In this document: in pieces, positions 7,682-17,618 of the stretch | Layout: each line of letters starts with the position of its first letter | How positions within the stretch are numbered: position 1 is the first letter of the stretch | From: Carboxylicivirga caseinilyticus | GTDB lineage: Bacteria > Bacteroidota > Bacteroidia > Bacteroidales > Marinilabiliaceae | Assembly (NCBI GenBank): GCA_025499705.1 | Contig: JAFMVE010000023.1 | Location: 1-64,000 of the forward strand | Direction of reading: 5' to 3' | DNA length: 64,000 nt | Notes under the pieces: model-generated | The model's input: only the letters and a program-made list of their open reading frames with translations | Databases searched by the model: none | What the model was told of the DNA's origin: nothing | Program-made: the position numbers and the translations under genes

Positions 7682-9133
7682 CTATTCTTTCCAGAAATAA
7701 GGTGAAAAGATGAGTATAACTGTAAATATCTCTAAACGCCCTATTAACATCAGAAAAGACAAGAACCATTTACCAAAAGCAGGAATTGTATAAAAGTTTG
7801 ATGCTGGTCCTACTTCACCCAGACCCGGACCAATATTACCAATAGATGTTGCAACTGCCCCAAGTGATGTGTCCAGATTATATCCCATCATACTCATTAC
7901 AATCATACTCAACCCAACGATCATCATGTAGATAACAATAAAGGCCAGCACATTTGTGATGATTCCTTGTCCTACGGCACGATCATTATATCTTACCGGA
8001 ATAACCGCATTTGGATGCACCAATCGCTTTAATTCGTAGTAACTGTTTTTCATCAACAATACGATTCGTACAATCTTGATACCTCCACCAGTTGATCCTG
8101 CCGAACCACCAAAAAACATTAATAGAAATATGATGATACTTAAAAAAGGAGCCCACAATAAATAATCGGCTGTAGCATATCCGGTAGTTGTAATAATGGA
8201 AACCACCTGAAACAAACTTTCTCTGATACTTTGTTCAACTCCATCAGCACCACCTGTAAAATACAACACCGCAGCAACCACCACACTCATACCAACCACA
8301 ATACCCAAATACGACTGAAATTCTTCATCTTTCACCACCTTCATAAATCTACCCTTTAAGGCACTAAACGAAAGTGTAAAATTGGCTCCCGCCAGAAACA
8401 TAAAGAAAATCATTACATACTGCAGGTAAGATGAATCGTAATATGCAATACTTGCCTGTTTGGTTGAATATCCACCTGTTGCCATGGTTGTAAATGAATG
8501 GCAAATAGCGTCAAAGGGTGTCATTCCTCCTAAAACTAGTAACAAAGCCTCAACCAGGGTAAATAAAACATAGATACCATATAATCGTTTGGCAGTTTCC
8601 TTGATACGGGGATGCAACTTATCAGGCACAGGACCCGGCACTTCAGCCACAAACATCTGCATTCCACCTACTCCCAGCAAGGGCAAGATAGCCAGAGAAA
8701 GCACAATAATACCCATGCCACCCAGCCACTGAATCAGACTTCGCCAAAACAATAAGCCATGTGGTAAGGCTTCAATATCATTTAGAATACTACTACCAGT
8801 GGTTGTAAAACCAGATATGGTTTCGAAAAAAGCATCGGTATACGAAGGAATAGCTCCACTAATATAAAATGGAAGTAATCCAAACAACGAGAACACTAAC
8901 CAAACAAGTGTCACCACCAGATATCCTTCACGTTTACCTATATCTTTAGGTGCCTTAAAAAAGATACTTGCAATAATTCCACCAATGGAGATACAAATAC
9001 CCGAAGAAATCAGATGATAAGGTAAATCATACTCATTATACAAGGCTGCTATTCCTGCTGAAAGCAACATAAAAACACCTTCAACTACCAAAAGCAGTCC
9101 AAGTACCAGTAAAATAAACCTAGAATTAAGCAT
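7682..9133 (-). CDS. trkH: TrkH family potassium uptake protein (copy 1)
   Basis: A 483-residue multi-pass membrane protein and the pore subunit of a Trk/Ktr-type K+ uptake system. The four pore-loop filter segments are visible in order: SGFTTTGSSI, TMATGGYST, IITTTGYAT and TSIGNIGPGLG. It works with the cytoplasmic TrkA subunit encoded upstream in the same direction. It is 39 bp after a second TrkH gene, to which it is clearly related along its full length, so this is a tandem duplication. The C-terminal end RLEIFTVILIFSPYFW is typical of the family. Confidence 0.95.
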   Translation of the reverse strand: MLNSRFILLVLGLLLVVEGVFMLLSAGIAALYNEYDLPYHLISSGICISIGGIIASIFFKAPKDIGKREGYLVVTLVWLVFSLFGLLPFYISGAIPSYTDAFFETISGFTTTGSSILNDIEALPHGLLFWRSLIQWLGGMGIIVLSLAILPLLGVGGMQMFVAEVPGPVPDKLHPRIKETAKRLYGIYVLFTLVEALLLVLGGMTPFDAICHSFTTMATGGYSTKQASIAYYDSSYLQYVMIFFMFLAGANFTLSFSALKGRFMKVVKDEEFQSYLGIVVGMSVVVAAVLYFTGGADGVEQSIRESLFQVVSIITTTGYATADYLLWAPFLSIIIFLLMFFGGSAGSTGGGIKIVRIVLLMKNSYYELKRLVHPNAVIPVRYNDRAVGQGIITNVLAFIVIYMMIVGLSMIVMSMMGYNLDTSLGAVATSIGNIGPGLGEVGPASNFYTIPAFGKWFLSFLMLIGRLEIFTVILIFSPYFWKE

Positions 9134-9172
9134 GCTTTATTTTCAATGTTAGAATCTCAAAAATACACAGAC

Positions 9173-10621
9173 TTATTTATTTCGCCAGAAATGAGGAGAA
9201 AAAAGTATCAAAACTGAAAATAATTCCAGACGACCTAACAACATCAGAAAGGATAAAACCCACTTACCGCCTTCGGGTACCAGAAGAAAATTATTCATGG
9301 GTCCAACAGTTCCCAACCCGGGACCTATACCACCCATGGTGGTGGCTGCTGCCCCCATAGCTGAACTCATATCCATACCCAAAAAGGTAAGCGTAAAAGA
9401 ACCAATGGTAAAAACAAAGAAATAAAGGATTACAAAAGCCATCACTTTATAAACCACCTCATTTGAAATGGATTTACCCTTAATCTTCAATGAAAAAACC
9501 GCTAATGGATGAATTAAACGCTTGAATTCAAGCATGGTATTTTTCATCAAAATATGATGACGCATTATTTTAATACCTCCCGATGTACTTCCGGCACTGG
9601 CTCCCATAAACATCAGCAGAAAGATTGCATAAGTAAAATAAGGATGCCAGGCTGTATAATCTGCCGAAACAAATCCGGTAGTAGTAACAATACTCACCAC
9701 TTGAAAAAGCGCAGCTCTAAAAGATGGTTCTGCAGGAAAATGATCGTACAAAGCAAGAGTTCCGGCAATCAGCAATGCAAAAAACAGCACCAGCAAAGCA
9801 TATAATTGCAACTCTTTGTTTTCAATTACCTTTTTAAATTTCCCTTTCCACAAAAAGTAAAATAAGGTAAAATTGGTTCCGGCAAAAAACATAAATACAA
9901 TCACCACATACTGAATATATGGAGAATAGCCCATCAAACTGTCATTTTTGGTTGAGAAACCACCTGAGGCAATAGTACCAAAACTATGACATAATGCATC
10001 GAAAAGTGGCATGCCACCAAAGACTAAAAAAACAGTTTCAATAGCAATCAGTGATACATATATACCCCATAGACTCTTAGCTGTTTTTGCAATTCGTGGA
10101 TGCAACTGCTCATTGGTAACACCTCCAGCTTCGGCATTAAAAAGCTGCATACCACCAAAACCGAAATAAGGCAATATAGCTACAGCCAAAACCACAATAC
10201 CCATTCCCCCAAGCAAATGTGTTACACTACGCCAGAGCAGAATTCCATGAGGCAAGCTTTCAATATCAGTAATAACAGAAGCTCCGGTAGTTGTAAAACC
10301 GGAAATAGATTCAAAAAAGGCATCACTGAAACGAGGAACTGTCCCACTTAAAATATAAGGCAGACTACCAAACAAAGCAATAACGATCCAAACGCAGGTA
10401 ACAACAATAAAACCTTCGCGCTTAATCATATCTTTAGGCACCTTACGGGTTAACATCCAGGCACCTCCTCCAATTATTAAAGCTATTAATCCTGAGTATG
10501 TTAAGGCCATAGTATCACCTTCATCATAAAAGAAAGCGACCAGTGCACAAATAAGCATAAACAAGGCCTCGAACACAAGAACAAGACCTAAAATATTGAT
10601 GATAAATTTTTTATTCAACAT
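9173..10621 (-). CDS. trkH: TrkH family potassium uptake protein (copy 2)
   Basis: A 482-residue paralogue of the downstream gene, with pore loops SGFTTTGASV, TIASGGFST, IVTTTGFVS and TTMGGIGPGLG. The third and fourth loops differ slightly from copy 1 (FVS against YAT, GGIG against GNIG). This may change affinity or Na+ dependence, though the sequence cannot show that. It follows trkA by 30 bp, so trkA-trkH2-trkH1 is very likely one operon. Both copies may share the single TrkA. Confidence 0.95.
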   Translation of the reverse strand: MLNKKFIINILGLVLVFEALFMLICALVAFFYDEGDTMALTYSGLIALIIGGGAWMLTRKVPKDMIKREGFIVVTCVWIVIALFGSLPYILSGTVPRFSDAFFESISGFTTTGASVITDIESLPHGILLWRSVTHLLGGMGIVVLAVAILPYFGFGGMQLFNAEAGGVTNEQLHPRIAKTAKSLWGIYVSLIAIETVFLVFGGMPLFDALCHSFGTIASGGFSTKNDSLMGYSPYIQYVVIVFMFFAGTNFTLFYFLWKGKFKKVIENKELQLYALLVLFFALLIAGTLALYDHFPAEPSFRAALFQVVSIVTTTGFVSADYTAWHPYFTYAIFLLMFMGASAGSTSGGIKIMRHHILMKNTMLEFKRLIHPLAVFSLKIKGKSISNEVVYKVMAFVILYFFVFTIGSFTLTFLGMDMSSAMGAAATTMGGIGPGLGTVGPMNNFLLVPEGGKWVLSFLMLLGRLELFSVLILFSPHFWRNK

Positions 10622-10651
10622 GAGTTAAGCACACAATATGCCAGTGATATC

Positions 10652-11992
10652 CTAGCTAAACATTTTTTCAACTTTGGCAATACCCATTGGCATAGCAAAC
10701 ATAACTACCTTGTCATTGGGTTCTATAATGGTATCTCCGGTAGCAATAATAGCAGATTCGCCACGAATAATACCTCCGATATTCACATCTTTAGGTAAGC
10801 CCAACTTATGTAAAGGACCTTTGGTAATTTTCGAACCTGGTTGAGCTGTTAATTCCAACACTTCAGCATCAGTTGCAGTCAGACACCTTACATGCGATAC
10901 ATTTGCTCTAAGTGTATATCGATAAATATGGCTGGCTGCAATTAATTTTTTATTAATCAATGTTCCAATACCAATATTCTCTGCCAAATCGATGTAGTCG
11001 ATGTTTTCAACCTCAGCAACAGTTTTAGGTACACCCATCTTTTTCGCCAATTGACAAGCCAGAATATTCACTTCTGAATTACCTGTAACGGCAACAAAAG
11101 CATCCATCTTTTTAATACCTTCGTCTTTCAACAACTCAAGGTTACGACCATCACCATTAATCACTAAGGTATTCGATAATTGATCAGCCAATCGAACAGC
11201 TCTCTCTTTATCGATCTCAATCAGTTTTATATTATAGTTTCCTTCAAGGTTTTCAGCTACTTTCTTTCCAATTCTGCTACCTCCAAGGATCATCACATTT
11301 TTAATTTCAAACTGCTTTTTTCCGGCATCTACCATAACCTGCTGAACGGCTGATTTAGTAGTAATAACATAAACCAAATCGTTATGTCTTAAATCATCCT
11401 GACCACGAGGTATAATTGTTTCACCACTTCTAAGAATGGCAACTATATTATATTCCTGCTTCTCGTACATAGCAGAAATCTCAGCCAGTGTTTTACCCAC
11501 AATCAAGGCATTGTCACGCACTTTTAAGGCAAACATCACCAACTTACTACCAGTAAATTCAAACATCTGACGAGTACCTACCTGCTTTAATGAAGCACTC
11601 ACCTCTTTGGCTCCCAATTGCTCAGGATATATCAATTCATCAATACCCAGTCTTTTGAAGAAAAGCTTATTTTCTTCCATCAGGTACTCATGATTATTAA
11701 CTCTGGCTACTGTTGTTTTAGCTCCCAACTGTTTGGCAAGAATACATGAAAGAATACTCATATCCTGGTATGGAGGCACTGCAATAAACAAATCACATGA
11801 TTTCACATTGGCTTCCCTTAAATCTTCGATAGATGAGATGGTACCAACAATGGTCATAAGATCAAAGTGAGAGTCTACCTGCTTAAGCTTCTCTTCATCT
11901 TCATCCATTAAAATGACGTCGTGGTTAGCATTACAAAACATCTTTGCCAAATGCGTACCGACTTCTCCTGCTCCTGCAATAAAAATCCTCAT
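10652..11992 (-). CDS. trkA: Trk system potassium transporter TrkA
   Basis: A 446-residue cytoplasmic regulator of TrkH channels. It has the doubled RCK arrangement: TrkA_N (MRIFIAGAGEVGTHLAK, an NAD-binding glycine motif), TrkA_C, then a second TrkA_N (VMILGGSRIGKKVAE with the acidic residue at IKLIEID) and a second TrkA_C. It gates K+ uptake in response to nucleotides. It is the first gene of the trkA-trkH-trkH operon and about 140 bp downstream of comEC, in the same direction. That gap has no obvious gene. Confidence 0.95.
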   Translation of the reverse strand: MRIFIAGAGEVGTHLAKMFCNANHDVILMDEDEEKLKQVDSHFDLMTIVGTISSIEDLREANVKSCDLFIAVPPYQDMSILSCILAKQLGAKTTVARVNNHEYLMEENKLFFKRLGIDELIYPEQLGAKEVSASLKQVGTRQMFEFTGSKLVMFALKVRDNALIVGKTLAEISAMYEKQEYNIVAILRSGETIIPRGQDDLRHNDLVYVITTKSAVQQVMVDAGKKQFEIKNVMILGGSRIGKKVAENLEGNYNIKLIEIDKERAVRLADQLSNTLVINGDGRNLELLKDEGIKKMDAFVAVTGNSEVNILACQLAKKMGVPKTVAEVENIDYIDLAENIGIGTLINKKLIAASHIYRYTLRANVSHVRCLTATDAEVLELTAQPGSKITKGPLHKLGLPKDVNIGGIIRGESAIIATGDTIIEPNDKVVMFAMPMGIAKVEKMFS

Positions 11993-12130
11993 GATGACTC
12001 AATTCTTTTTCCCGTTTTACCCGTGGGCAAAAAACACCGCAAATTAAGATATAATAAAGGAATAAATCCAAATAATATTGACAGAAATCACTGCCCCAAC
12101 CATAGAGATATCTTCAATAGTAAAGAAACA

Positions 12131-14128
12131 CTAGGGTTTTAGCTCATATTTTTTTTCTTCATAGAAGCACAAATAAGGTTTCTCATATAACATAATGCTC
12201 TTAAACCCATTATCCTCGTTGTTAATTATTCTATCTTTGGGAGAAAGATTTACAATAAAATCAAAATTCATCTTTACTTTATCAACCTCCTCTTCAACGC
12301 CATTTCTGACAATTAGTATTGATTTACCATCAATTACTTTCACAATACACAAAGAGTCAATCTCCATACAATCTTTATAATACAAAGGCTTTGAATGAAT
12401 ACCATAACTCTGCCATACACCAGACAAAAACCAATCTATATCTTTATCAGTTAATTCAGAAACCATATAGACTTCGTTTACATTTGGATTGAAATAATTG
12501 ACAAACGTTCCCTTTTCAGTTTCCACCGCTATTAATCCCTCATCAGGAACCAAAAACCTATTCACATGCAGACAAATAACAAATAGAATTGCCATTAATA
12601 ATAACAATCGAAGACTCTTTAGGGTTTGAACTTCCAGGCGAATTATCAATACAACCAGGAAACTATAAAAAAACAGCATTTGCCACCAGGTAAAAGGGAT
12701 TTGTGTAATGGAAGAATAAGGCAAATTACTTATTAAATGAGTTATATTATTCATAAAACCCAACAAATCATTTAAAGCTGGAACGATAACACTTAATAAA
12801 ATACCAATTGGGCTCAATAATGCACTGAGTAATGCCAGAACCAAGACAGGAGTCACTACAGGAATCAACAACCAGTTTGTAAAAATAAAAAAGACAGGAA
12901 ACTGATGAAAAGTAACAAGACTTATTGGTATAGCTCCCAGCTGAGCCGTGACTGACAAAGCCAGTATTGACCAAAACCATCGAAATGGTGGGAAACTGAA
13001 GTATACGAGCCGGTTAACATATGGATAGAACAAAACAATGCTTGCAACAGCACAGTGACTTAGCCAAAATCCAATACTATAGATAAAAAGAGGATCAATA
13101 AGCAAAATGATGAACATGGAAGCCGATAGCAAATTTACAATGGTGATTCGACGTTGACTAAACTTTCCAATTTCAATAACAGAAAACATGATGGTTGCCC
13201 TCAATACAGAGGCCGAGAAACCCGTTAGCAAAGCATACAACCACAACATTATAAATACACAAATAAATACCGCCACCTTGTTCCTGATCATTAAACGAAA
13301 GAGCCATGATACAATCAAATAAATAATTCCTACATGTAAACCAGAAACAGCTAACAGATGCATGGCGCCAGCCTGGGTAAATGCCTGCTTCTGCTCTAGC
13401 GATAATTGGTACTTATCACCTAAAAACATAGCATTTAAGATGGCTAACTCCTCCTGACCCAACCCATATTCAATGAATCTTTTATTAAGGTATTCCTTGA
13501 ACTTCTCAAGATATAATCTCAAACTAATAAATTCACCTTCATCAACCAGAACCTGATAATCTTTTACAATCATTCGAAAAGCTACACGATTGTTCTTAAG
13601 ATAATCTGAATAATCAAACTGAAAAGGCAATGTGGGTGGCTCAAAAGATAAAAGCTGACCAGAAATATATAAATTGGTACCAGCCTTAATTTCTTGTTTT
13701 TGGCTGTTCTTTGATAAATAAATAATACCACTTTCTTTGATGTATGATGTTAAAGTATCCTTTGATACATCAATTATTGAAGCTTCGTACTTATTATTTA
13801 TATCTGTTTCACCAACAAAACTGATTACCTGCACTTTAAATACAGCCATTTCATTACTATCGATAAATAATGGTTTTCGTAAAGCATGCAGTGTTGCACC
13901 AAAACTTAACATACAGATAGTCATAAGCAGGCCGGCAACGAAACCAAGTCGAAAAGTAGGCTTTAACTGATAATAATAATAAAACCCTGCAAACAAAATA
14001 AATAGAAGGATTGATATACCTGTTAAATAAAAGGAAGGCAATTGAGTTTTACCAGATAACCAAATACCTGTAATTAAAGGTAAAACAAGTCTTAAAAATG
14101 GCGAATCTGATAAGAATAATTTAACCAT
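12131..14128 (-). CDS. comEC: ComEC/Rec2-family protein lacking a recognisable nuclease domain
   Basis: A 665-residue membrane protein of the DNA-uptake channel family. An N-terminal DUF4131-type part with an OB-like extracellular domain (residues about 30-190) is followed by the competence domain with the hallmark AGAMHLLAVSGLHVGIIY near residue 250 and about eight further membrane segments to about 500. The last 150 residues have no HxHxDH metallo-beta-lactamase motif, so the C-terminal nuclease-like domain of the long ComEC form is absent or degenerate. The family translocates one DNA strand in naturally competent bacteria. Whether this organism is competent cannot be told here. Confidence 0.85.
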   Translation of the reverse strand: MVKLFLSDSPFLRLVLPLITGIWLSGKTQLPSFYLTGISILLFILFAGFYYYYQLKPTFRLGFVAGLLMTICMLSFGATLHALRKPLFIDSNEMAVFKVQVISFVGETDINNKYEASIIDVSKDTLTSYIKESGIIYLSKNSQKQEIKAGTNLYISGQLLSFEPPTLPFQFDYSDYLKNNRVAFRMIVKDYQVLVDEGEFISLRLYLEKFKEYLNKRFIEYGLGQEELAILNAMFLGDKYQLSLEQKQAFTQAGAMHLLAVSGLHVGIIYLIVSWLFRLMIRNKVAVFICVFIMLWLYALLTGFSASVLRATIMFSVIEIGKFSQRRITIVNLLSASMFIILLIDPLFIYSIGFWLSHCAVASIVLFYPYVNRLVYFSFPPFRWFWSILALSVTAQLGAIPISLVTFHQFPVFFIFTNWLLIPVVTPVLVLALLSALLSPIGILLSVIVPALNDLLGFMNNITHLISNLPYSSITQIPFTWWQMLFFYSFLVVLIIRLEVQTLKSLRLLLLMAILFVICLHVNRFLVPDEGLIAVETEKGTFVNYFNPNVNEVYMVSELTDKDIDWFLSGVWQSYGIHSKPLYYKDCMEIDSLCIVKVIDGKSILIVRNGVEEEVDKVKMNFDFIVNLSPKDRIINNEDNGFKSIMLYEKPYLCFYEEKKYELKP

Positions 14129-14174
14129 TTAAATGTTGCTAAATAATTAAATTTAATCAACATTTTGTTCAAAT

Positions 14175-15428
14175 TCAACTTTTCTTACCTACCGCAAAAA
14201 TTACAGTATTTAATAAAATTAAAGTGCCCGAAATAACAACCAGTCCATATCCAACTCCCATATATTGAACCAAAAATCCAATTACAACAGCAAAAAGTGA
14301 AGTGAAAATTGTTTCACTCTGTGATTCTGCAGACAAGACTGTCGCCATTAATTTATCATCAAAACTTTCACTGATATATTTAACAGCCATCGGTCTTCTG
14401 GCATTCTGAACCACAAGAATCAATGAAAAAAACAAGATGGCAAGAATTTCCAATTCCAAAGCATACATGATTCCGGCAATTACACCTCCAGCCCATCCGA
14501 CAAGTTGAATAATTGAAAGGCCTGATTTAATACTACTAAAAACAGATTCAATTTTATATACTCTTTTACTTACAAAAGCATTTATCAAATAGAGTACCGA
14601 ATAAATAATTCCTATTACTAAAGCAGTCTTCTTCTTTTCTGCAATATCCATTAAAAAAGGCAACGAAATTGCCAAAGACACCAGCAAAGGTTGAATATAG
14701 TCTTTGACAGCTTTATAATAACCCGTATAACTGCTGGTTTCCACAATTAACCGGAAAGGTTTCCAGCTTGAAAAAGCATTCTTAACCGAAAGAAAATGCT
14801 CTTTAAACAATTTACCAACACTCATGTCCGACTGCATATTATCACCATTCAAATAAGATGGGTAGGACATCATCAGAAACAGATCGATTAAATAAGGAAT
14901 AATTGAAAGTAAAAAAACATACTTATACGATCCACTATAAAACACCAGTATTGCACTGATTATTGAAGCCAATGCCGAACCTCGTTGCGACCATGAACGT
15001 GTATTTCCATAATAAGCTGTCTTTGCTCCCTCCCAACCTTTCTTTTTAAGATAAGCCAATATCATTGCCTTATGTGTACCTGTTCGAAAAGCATCACCAA
15101 TTCCGTAAAAAATAAATGCGACAACAAATCCCACAAAGCCACTTAGAAAGTAAAACATCAGGAAACTTAAAATATAAGCGACAAATGAAAAAATCATTGA
15201 TCGTTTTCTACCCACGATATCCGCTATCATTCCAGAAGGGACTTCCAGAATATTAATGCTAATTTCACGGATTCCATACAAAATACCTACCTGAGCATAC
15301 GAAACCCCTTTTTCTAAAAAAAATAACAGAAGAAAAGGATCAAAAAAACGAAGATTCTTAAAAAAACCGTATGCACAGAATTTATAAAATTGTAAATCTT
15401 TTTTATACCCAGCTTCTTCTTGTTTCAT
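14175..15428 (-). CDS. MFS transporter
   Basis: A 417-residue major facilitator protein with about 12 predicted membrane segments. The motif between helices 2 and 3, GMIADIVGRKRSM, is the classical MFS motif A. Substrate is not predictable; related Bacteroidetes proteins are annotated only as MFS transporters. The gene stands alone, 47 bp downstream-side of comEC and preceded by a 313-bp non-coding gap. Confidence 0.85.
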   Translation of the reverse strand: MKQEEAGYKKDLQFYKFCAYGFFKNLRFFDPFLLLFFLEKGVSYAQVGILYGIREISINILEVPSGMIADIVGRKRSMIFSFVAYILSFLMFYFLSGFVGFVVAFIFYGIGDAFRTGTHKAMILAYLKKKGWEGAKTAYYGNTRSWSQRGSALASIISAILVFYSGSYKYVFLLSIIPYLIDLFLMMSYPSYLNGDNMQSDMSVGKLFKEHFLSVKNAFSSWKPFRLIVETSSYTGYYKAVKDYIQPLLVSLAISLPFLMDIAEKKKTALVIGIIYSVLYLINAFVSKRVYKIESVFSSIKSGLSIIQLVGWAGGVIAGIMYALELEILAILFFSLILVVQNARRPMAVKYISESFDDKLMATVLSAESQSETIFTSLFAVVIGFLVQYMGVGYGLVVISGTLILLNTVIFAVGKKS

Positions 15429-15741
15429 GAAATAAGTATTTAGCTACCAAAATACACAACCGGGATTACCTGTACAAGTATATACAAAAAGAAAGCCGCC
15501 TTAAAGCATTCTTTAAGACGACTTTCAACTTTTAACCAAACCTAACCCTAAACTATGAGAAAACTTACTCAATATCTTGAAGCACATAGTGCTTTGTTAT
15601 CATTTCAAATTGTAAGATGTTGTTTTCCCTCTTATCTTACACTGCAAAAATACACCCTTTTTCATTACACTACATAAATATAATTGTTAATTTTTGTTAA
15701 TCCAAATGTTAACGTATCTTTATCTTCATATAATTAAATAA
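15429..15741. other. 313-bp intergenic region with hairpins, no confident gene
   Basis: It holds the DUF3078 terminator (15486-15526), then a stretch starting at the ATG at 15555 that could encode 40 residues (MRKLTQYLEAHSALLSFQ). Two small hairpins follow: AAGCAC-ATAGT-GCTTTG near 15580, and GTAAGA pairing with TCTTAC between about 15612 and 15640. The short frame has no family resemblance, and I do not call it a gene. Confidence 0.4.
15486..15526 (-). terminator. terminator after the DUF3078 gene
   Basis: A 16-bp stem with two G-U pairs when read on the minus strand (15491-15506 and 15511-15526), followed by TTTTTGTATA. It is about 215 bp after the stop of the DUF3078 gene, so that transcript would have a long 3' tail. 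Confidence 0.6.
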
Positions 15742-17157
15742 TTAAAAGTGGTATTTGAATGCTATATTAAAATTTTCCTTGATTTGCACCTTATCTGATT
15801 CAGTCGTAAAATATCTTAAATTTCCTAACAACCTAGTAGATAGGAACTGATTAATCTTCATATCAACAATAATTTCCCAGTCTATTTGTTTCTGATTTTC
15901 ACTATCATCGCTCAAATACTGGTAAAAAATATCAAGCTTTGAATTCAGATTAATTTCTTTTGAAATCCGATAGCTGAAATTATTTACAATTGACAAACCA
16001 TTCAGTGTATTCGTCTTTTTATCATTATCTATACCATATCTGGTTTGATCAAATTTAACTGTATCTGAAACAATTGTTAATCTTGATGTCAGAGGTGATA
16101 ACAGTAAAGTGAATTTATTGCTGGGTTTAAAATCCATACCCACAGCAAATGACATATAAGCCGGTGCCAGAAAACCTGAGATAGGTGTCTCATGTTCTTT
16201 ATCTGATTTCTCATATCCGTAAAACACCTGTGTTTTAAAATTATACAAGAAACTATAATACCATTTCTTCGATGATTTTAAACCATACTTTGTATTTATT
16301 TCAAGAAGATCGTCATTTACCCTACCACTCTCCGACTCAGTTGAAATAACACCAACCTTATGGATAATATTATTTTCCCAACTATGCTTGTCTTTTGTAA
16401 AGTTGGCATTAAATCGCAAATCACTACTTAATGCAATATTGTTTTCTCCCCCTTTTGTCCAATTTTCAAGATAACCCTGAGAAAGTTGTACGTTCTCTGT
16501 TCCTTCAAACTTCCACGGACTTTTTTTAATAACAATCTGCTCAAGATTCGGCTTTGTGTTAAAAGTATCAGGTAAAAGGGTACTAATTGATTTGTCAACA
16601 GCACGACGCGATAATCTTCTCTTTCCTACATTGGATACATCCGGAATATCATTCCATAAATAATCAACATGATAAGGAGTATTGATAGCAGCCTTTGCCA
16701 TAACATGATAAATAGGCCTCTTATCCAAATTCACCAACTTTGAATAATATCCTCCGTATTTGTGTAGTCCAATAAACTCCTGATAGTTTTTTAAAGCCTT
16801 CCTGGAATATGAAACCGAATGATACTTAATCTTTTTATAATGTGGCAATTGATACTTTAAACTAAAAGTATGTGGCATATATTTAGACTGAAGATTACTC
16901 GAAAATTCCAATCTTCGCAACATACTTCCACCATATATCTGTTTACGTATATATTTGGTCAGGTACCCTTCGTGAAAATCCCAACTGATTGAATCTTCAG
17001 TACTATAACCTTCTTTATCCATCTTGTTATGCCAGATTTGTTCCAGCAACCGCCCAGACATAACCTGCCCATTTAAGGCTTGAACACCACCTAAATTCAA
17101 AAGAAACAATAAGACAACAACATACAGACAATCCGTCCCCAGATTTTTTATTTGCAC
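15742..17157 (-). CDS. DUF3078 domain-containing protein
   Basis: A 471-residue exported protein with a hydrophobic signal region at residues 10-34. The C-terminal half (about 215-471) begins with the DUF3078 pattern LSQGYLENWTKGGENNIALSSDL and continues as amphipathic beta strands such as LLLSPLTSRLTIVSD, ending in FNIAFKYHF. An aromatic C-terminus and alternating strands suggest an outer-membrane beta barrel. The function of the family is unknown. The N-terminal 200 residues resemble nothing I recognise. The gene is transcribed alone. Confidence 0.8.
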   Translation of the reverse strand: MQIKNLGTDCLYVVVLLFLLNLGGVQALNGQVMSGRLLEQIWHNKMDKEGYSTEDSISWDFHEGYLTKYIRKQIYGGSMLRRLEFSSNLQSKYMPHTFSLKYQLPHYKKIKYHSVSYSRKALKNYQEFIGLHKYGGYYSKLVNLDKRPIYHVMAKAAINTPYHVDYLWNDIPDVSNVGKRRLSRRAVDKSISTLLPDTFNTKPNLEQIVIKKSPWKFEGTENVQLSQGYLENWTKGGENNIALSSDLRFNANFTKDKHSWENNIIHKVGVISTESESGRVNDDLLEINTKYGLKSSKKWYYSFLYNFKTQVFYGYEKSDKEHETPISGFLAPAYMSFAVGMDFKPSNKFTLLLSPLTSRLTIVSDTVKFDQTRYGIDNDKKTNTLNGLSIVNNFSYRISKEINLNSKLDIFYQYLSDDSENQKQIDWEIIVDMKINQFLSTRLLGNLRYFTTESDKVQIKENFNIAFKYHF

Positions 17158-17618
17158 AGTAAGGTAGCTTTTATGAATTTCTCATGACAAAAATAGCATG
17201 AAATACGATTTTGAAAAACAATTAAAACAAGAATACTCAATTAAATAAGCGCTTTTTAAAAACTTATACTTTAAACATGATCTATATAATTAATTTGAGA
17301 CTAAATAGTTTAATTAATGCTACCTTACAATTATTGTTCCAATTGTAAGTGATTAATGTCAGTAAATGAATTTTTATCTCAATCTCAATTTTATTAACTT
17401 TGTATCCGGATAAAAGTTCTGATGATGGTTAATTATATTATAAAATCTGCTTTGTCATCCCGTGTTTACCTCAACATCAAAAACAGAGACGAGTTCTCCT
17501 GTTAATTAGCTGCTATTTGCAGCAAATCAAATCTGATTTCAATTTTATTTTATTTTTAATTACACCTCAATAAATTGAGCTATGTAATTGCATTGATGTT
17601 GACATTAATCAAATTAAC
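17158..17618. other. 461-bp intergenic region: promoter and leader of tnaA
   Basis: It contains an inverted repeat CTTACAATT/AATTGTAAG (17324-17349), a -7 box TAACTTTG (17395-17402) with TTT instead of TTG 19 nt upstream, a candidate 27-codon leader frame (17422-17505), a hairpin GCTGC-TATTT-GCAGC (17509-17523) and a longer stem-loop near 17558-17590 just before tnaA. Apart from these I see no gene. Confidence 0.45.
17422..17505 (+). promoter_or_regulatory. candidate leader peptide ORF before tnaA
   Basis: The frame MMVNYIIKSALSSRVYLNIK... runs 27 codons from the ATG at 17422 and stops just before a hairpin. It starts about 20 nt after a plausible -7 box. E. coli tnaC works in this place, but this frame has no tryptophan, so a TnaC-type mechanism is not shown. 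It may be a chance frame. Confidence 0.25.

Noticed and set aside
15555-15677. 40-codon frame MRKLTQYLEAHSALLSFQ... between MFS and DUF3078 genes
   Set aside because: No family likeness, no clear promoter or ribosome site, and it overlaps hairpin-forming sequence. More likely non-coding.
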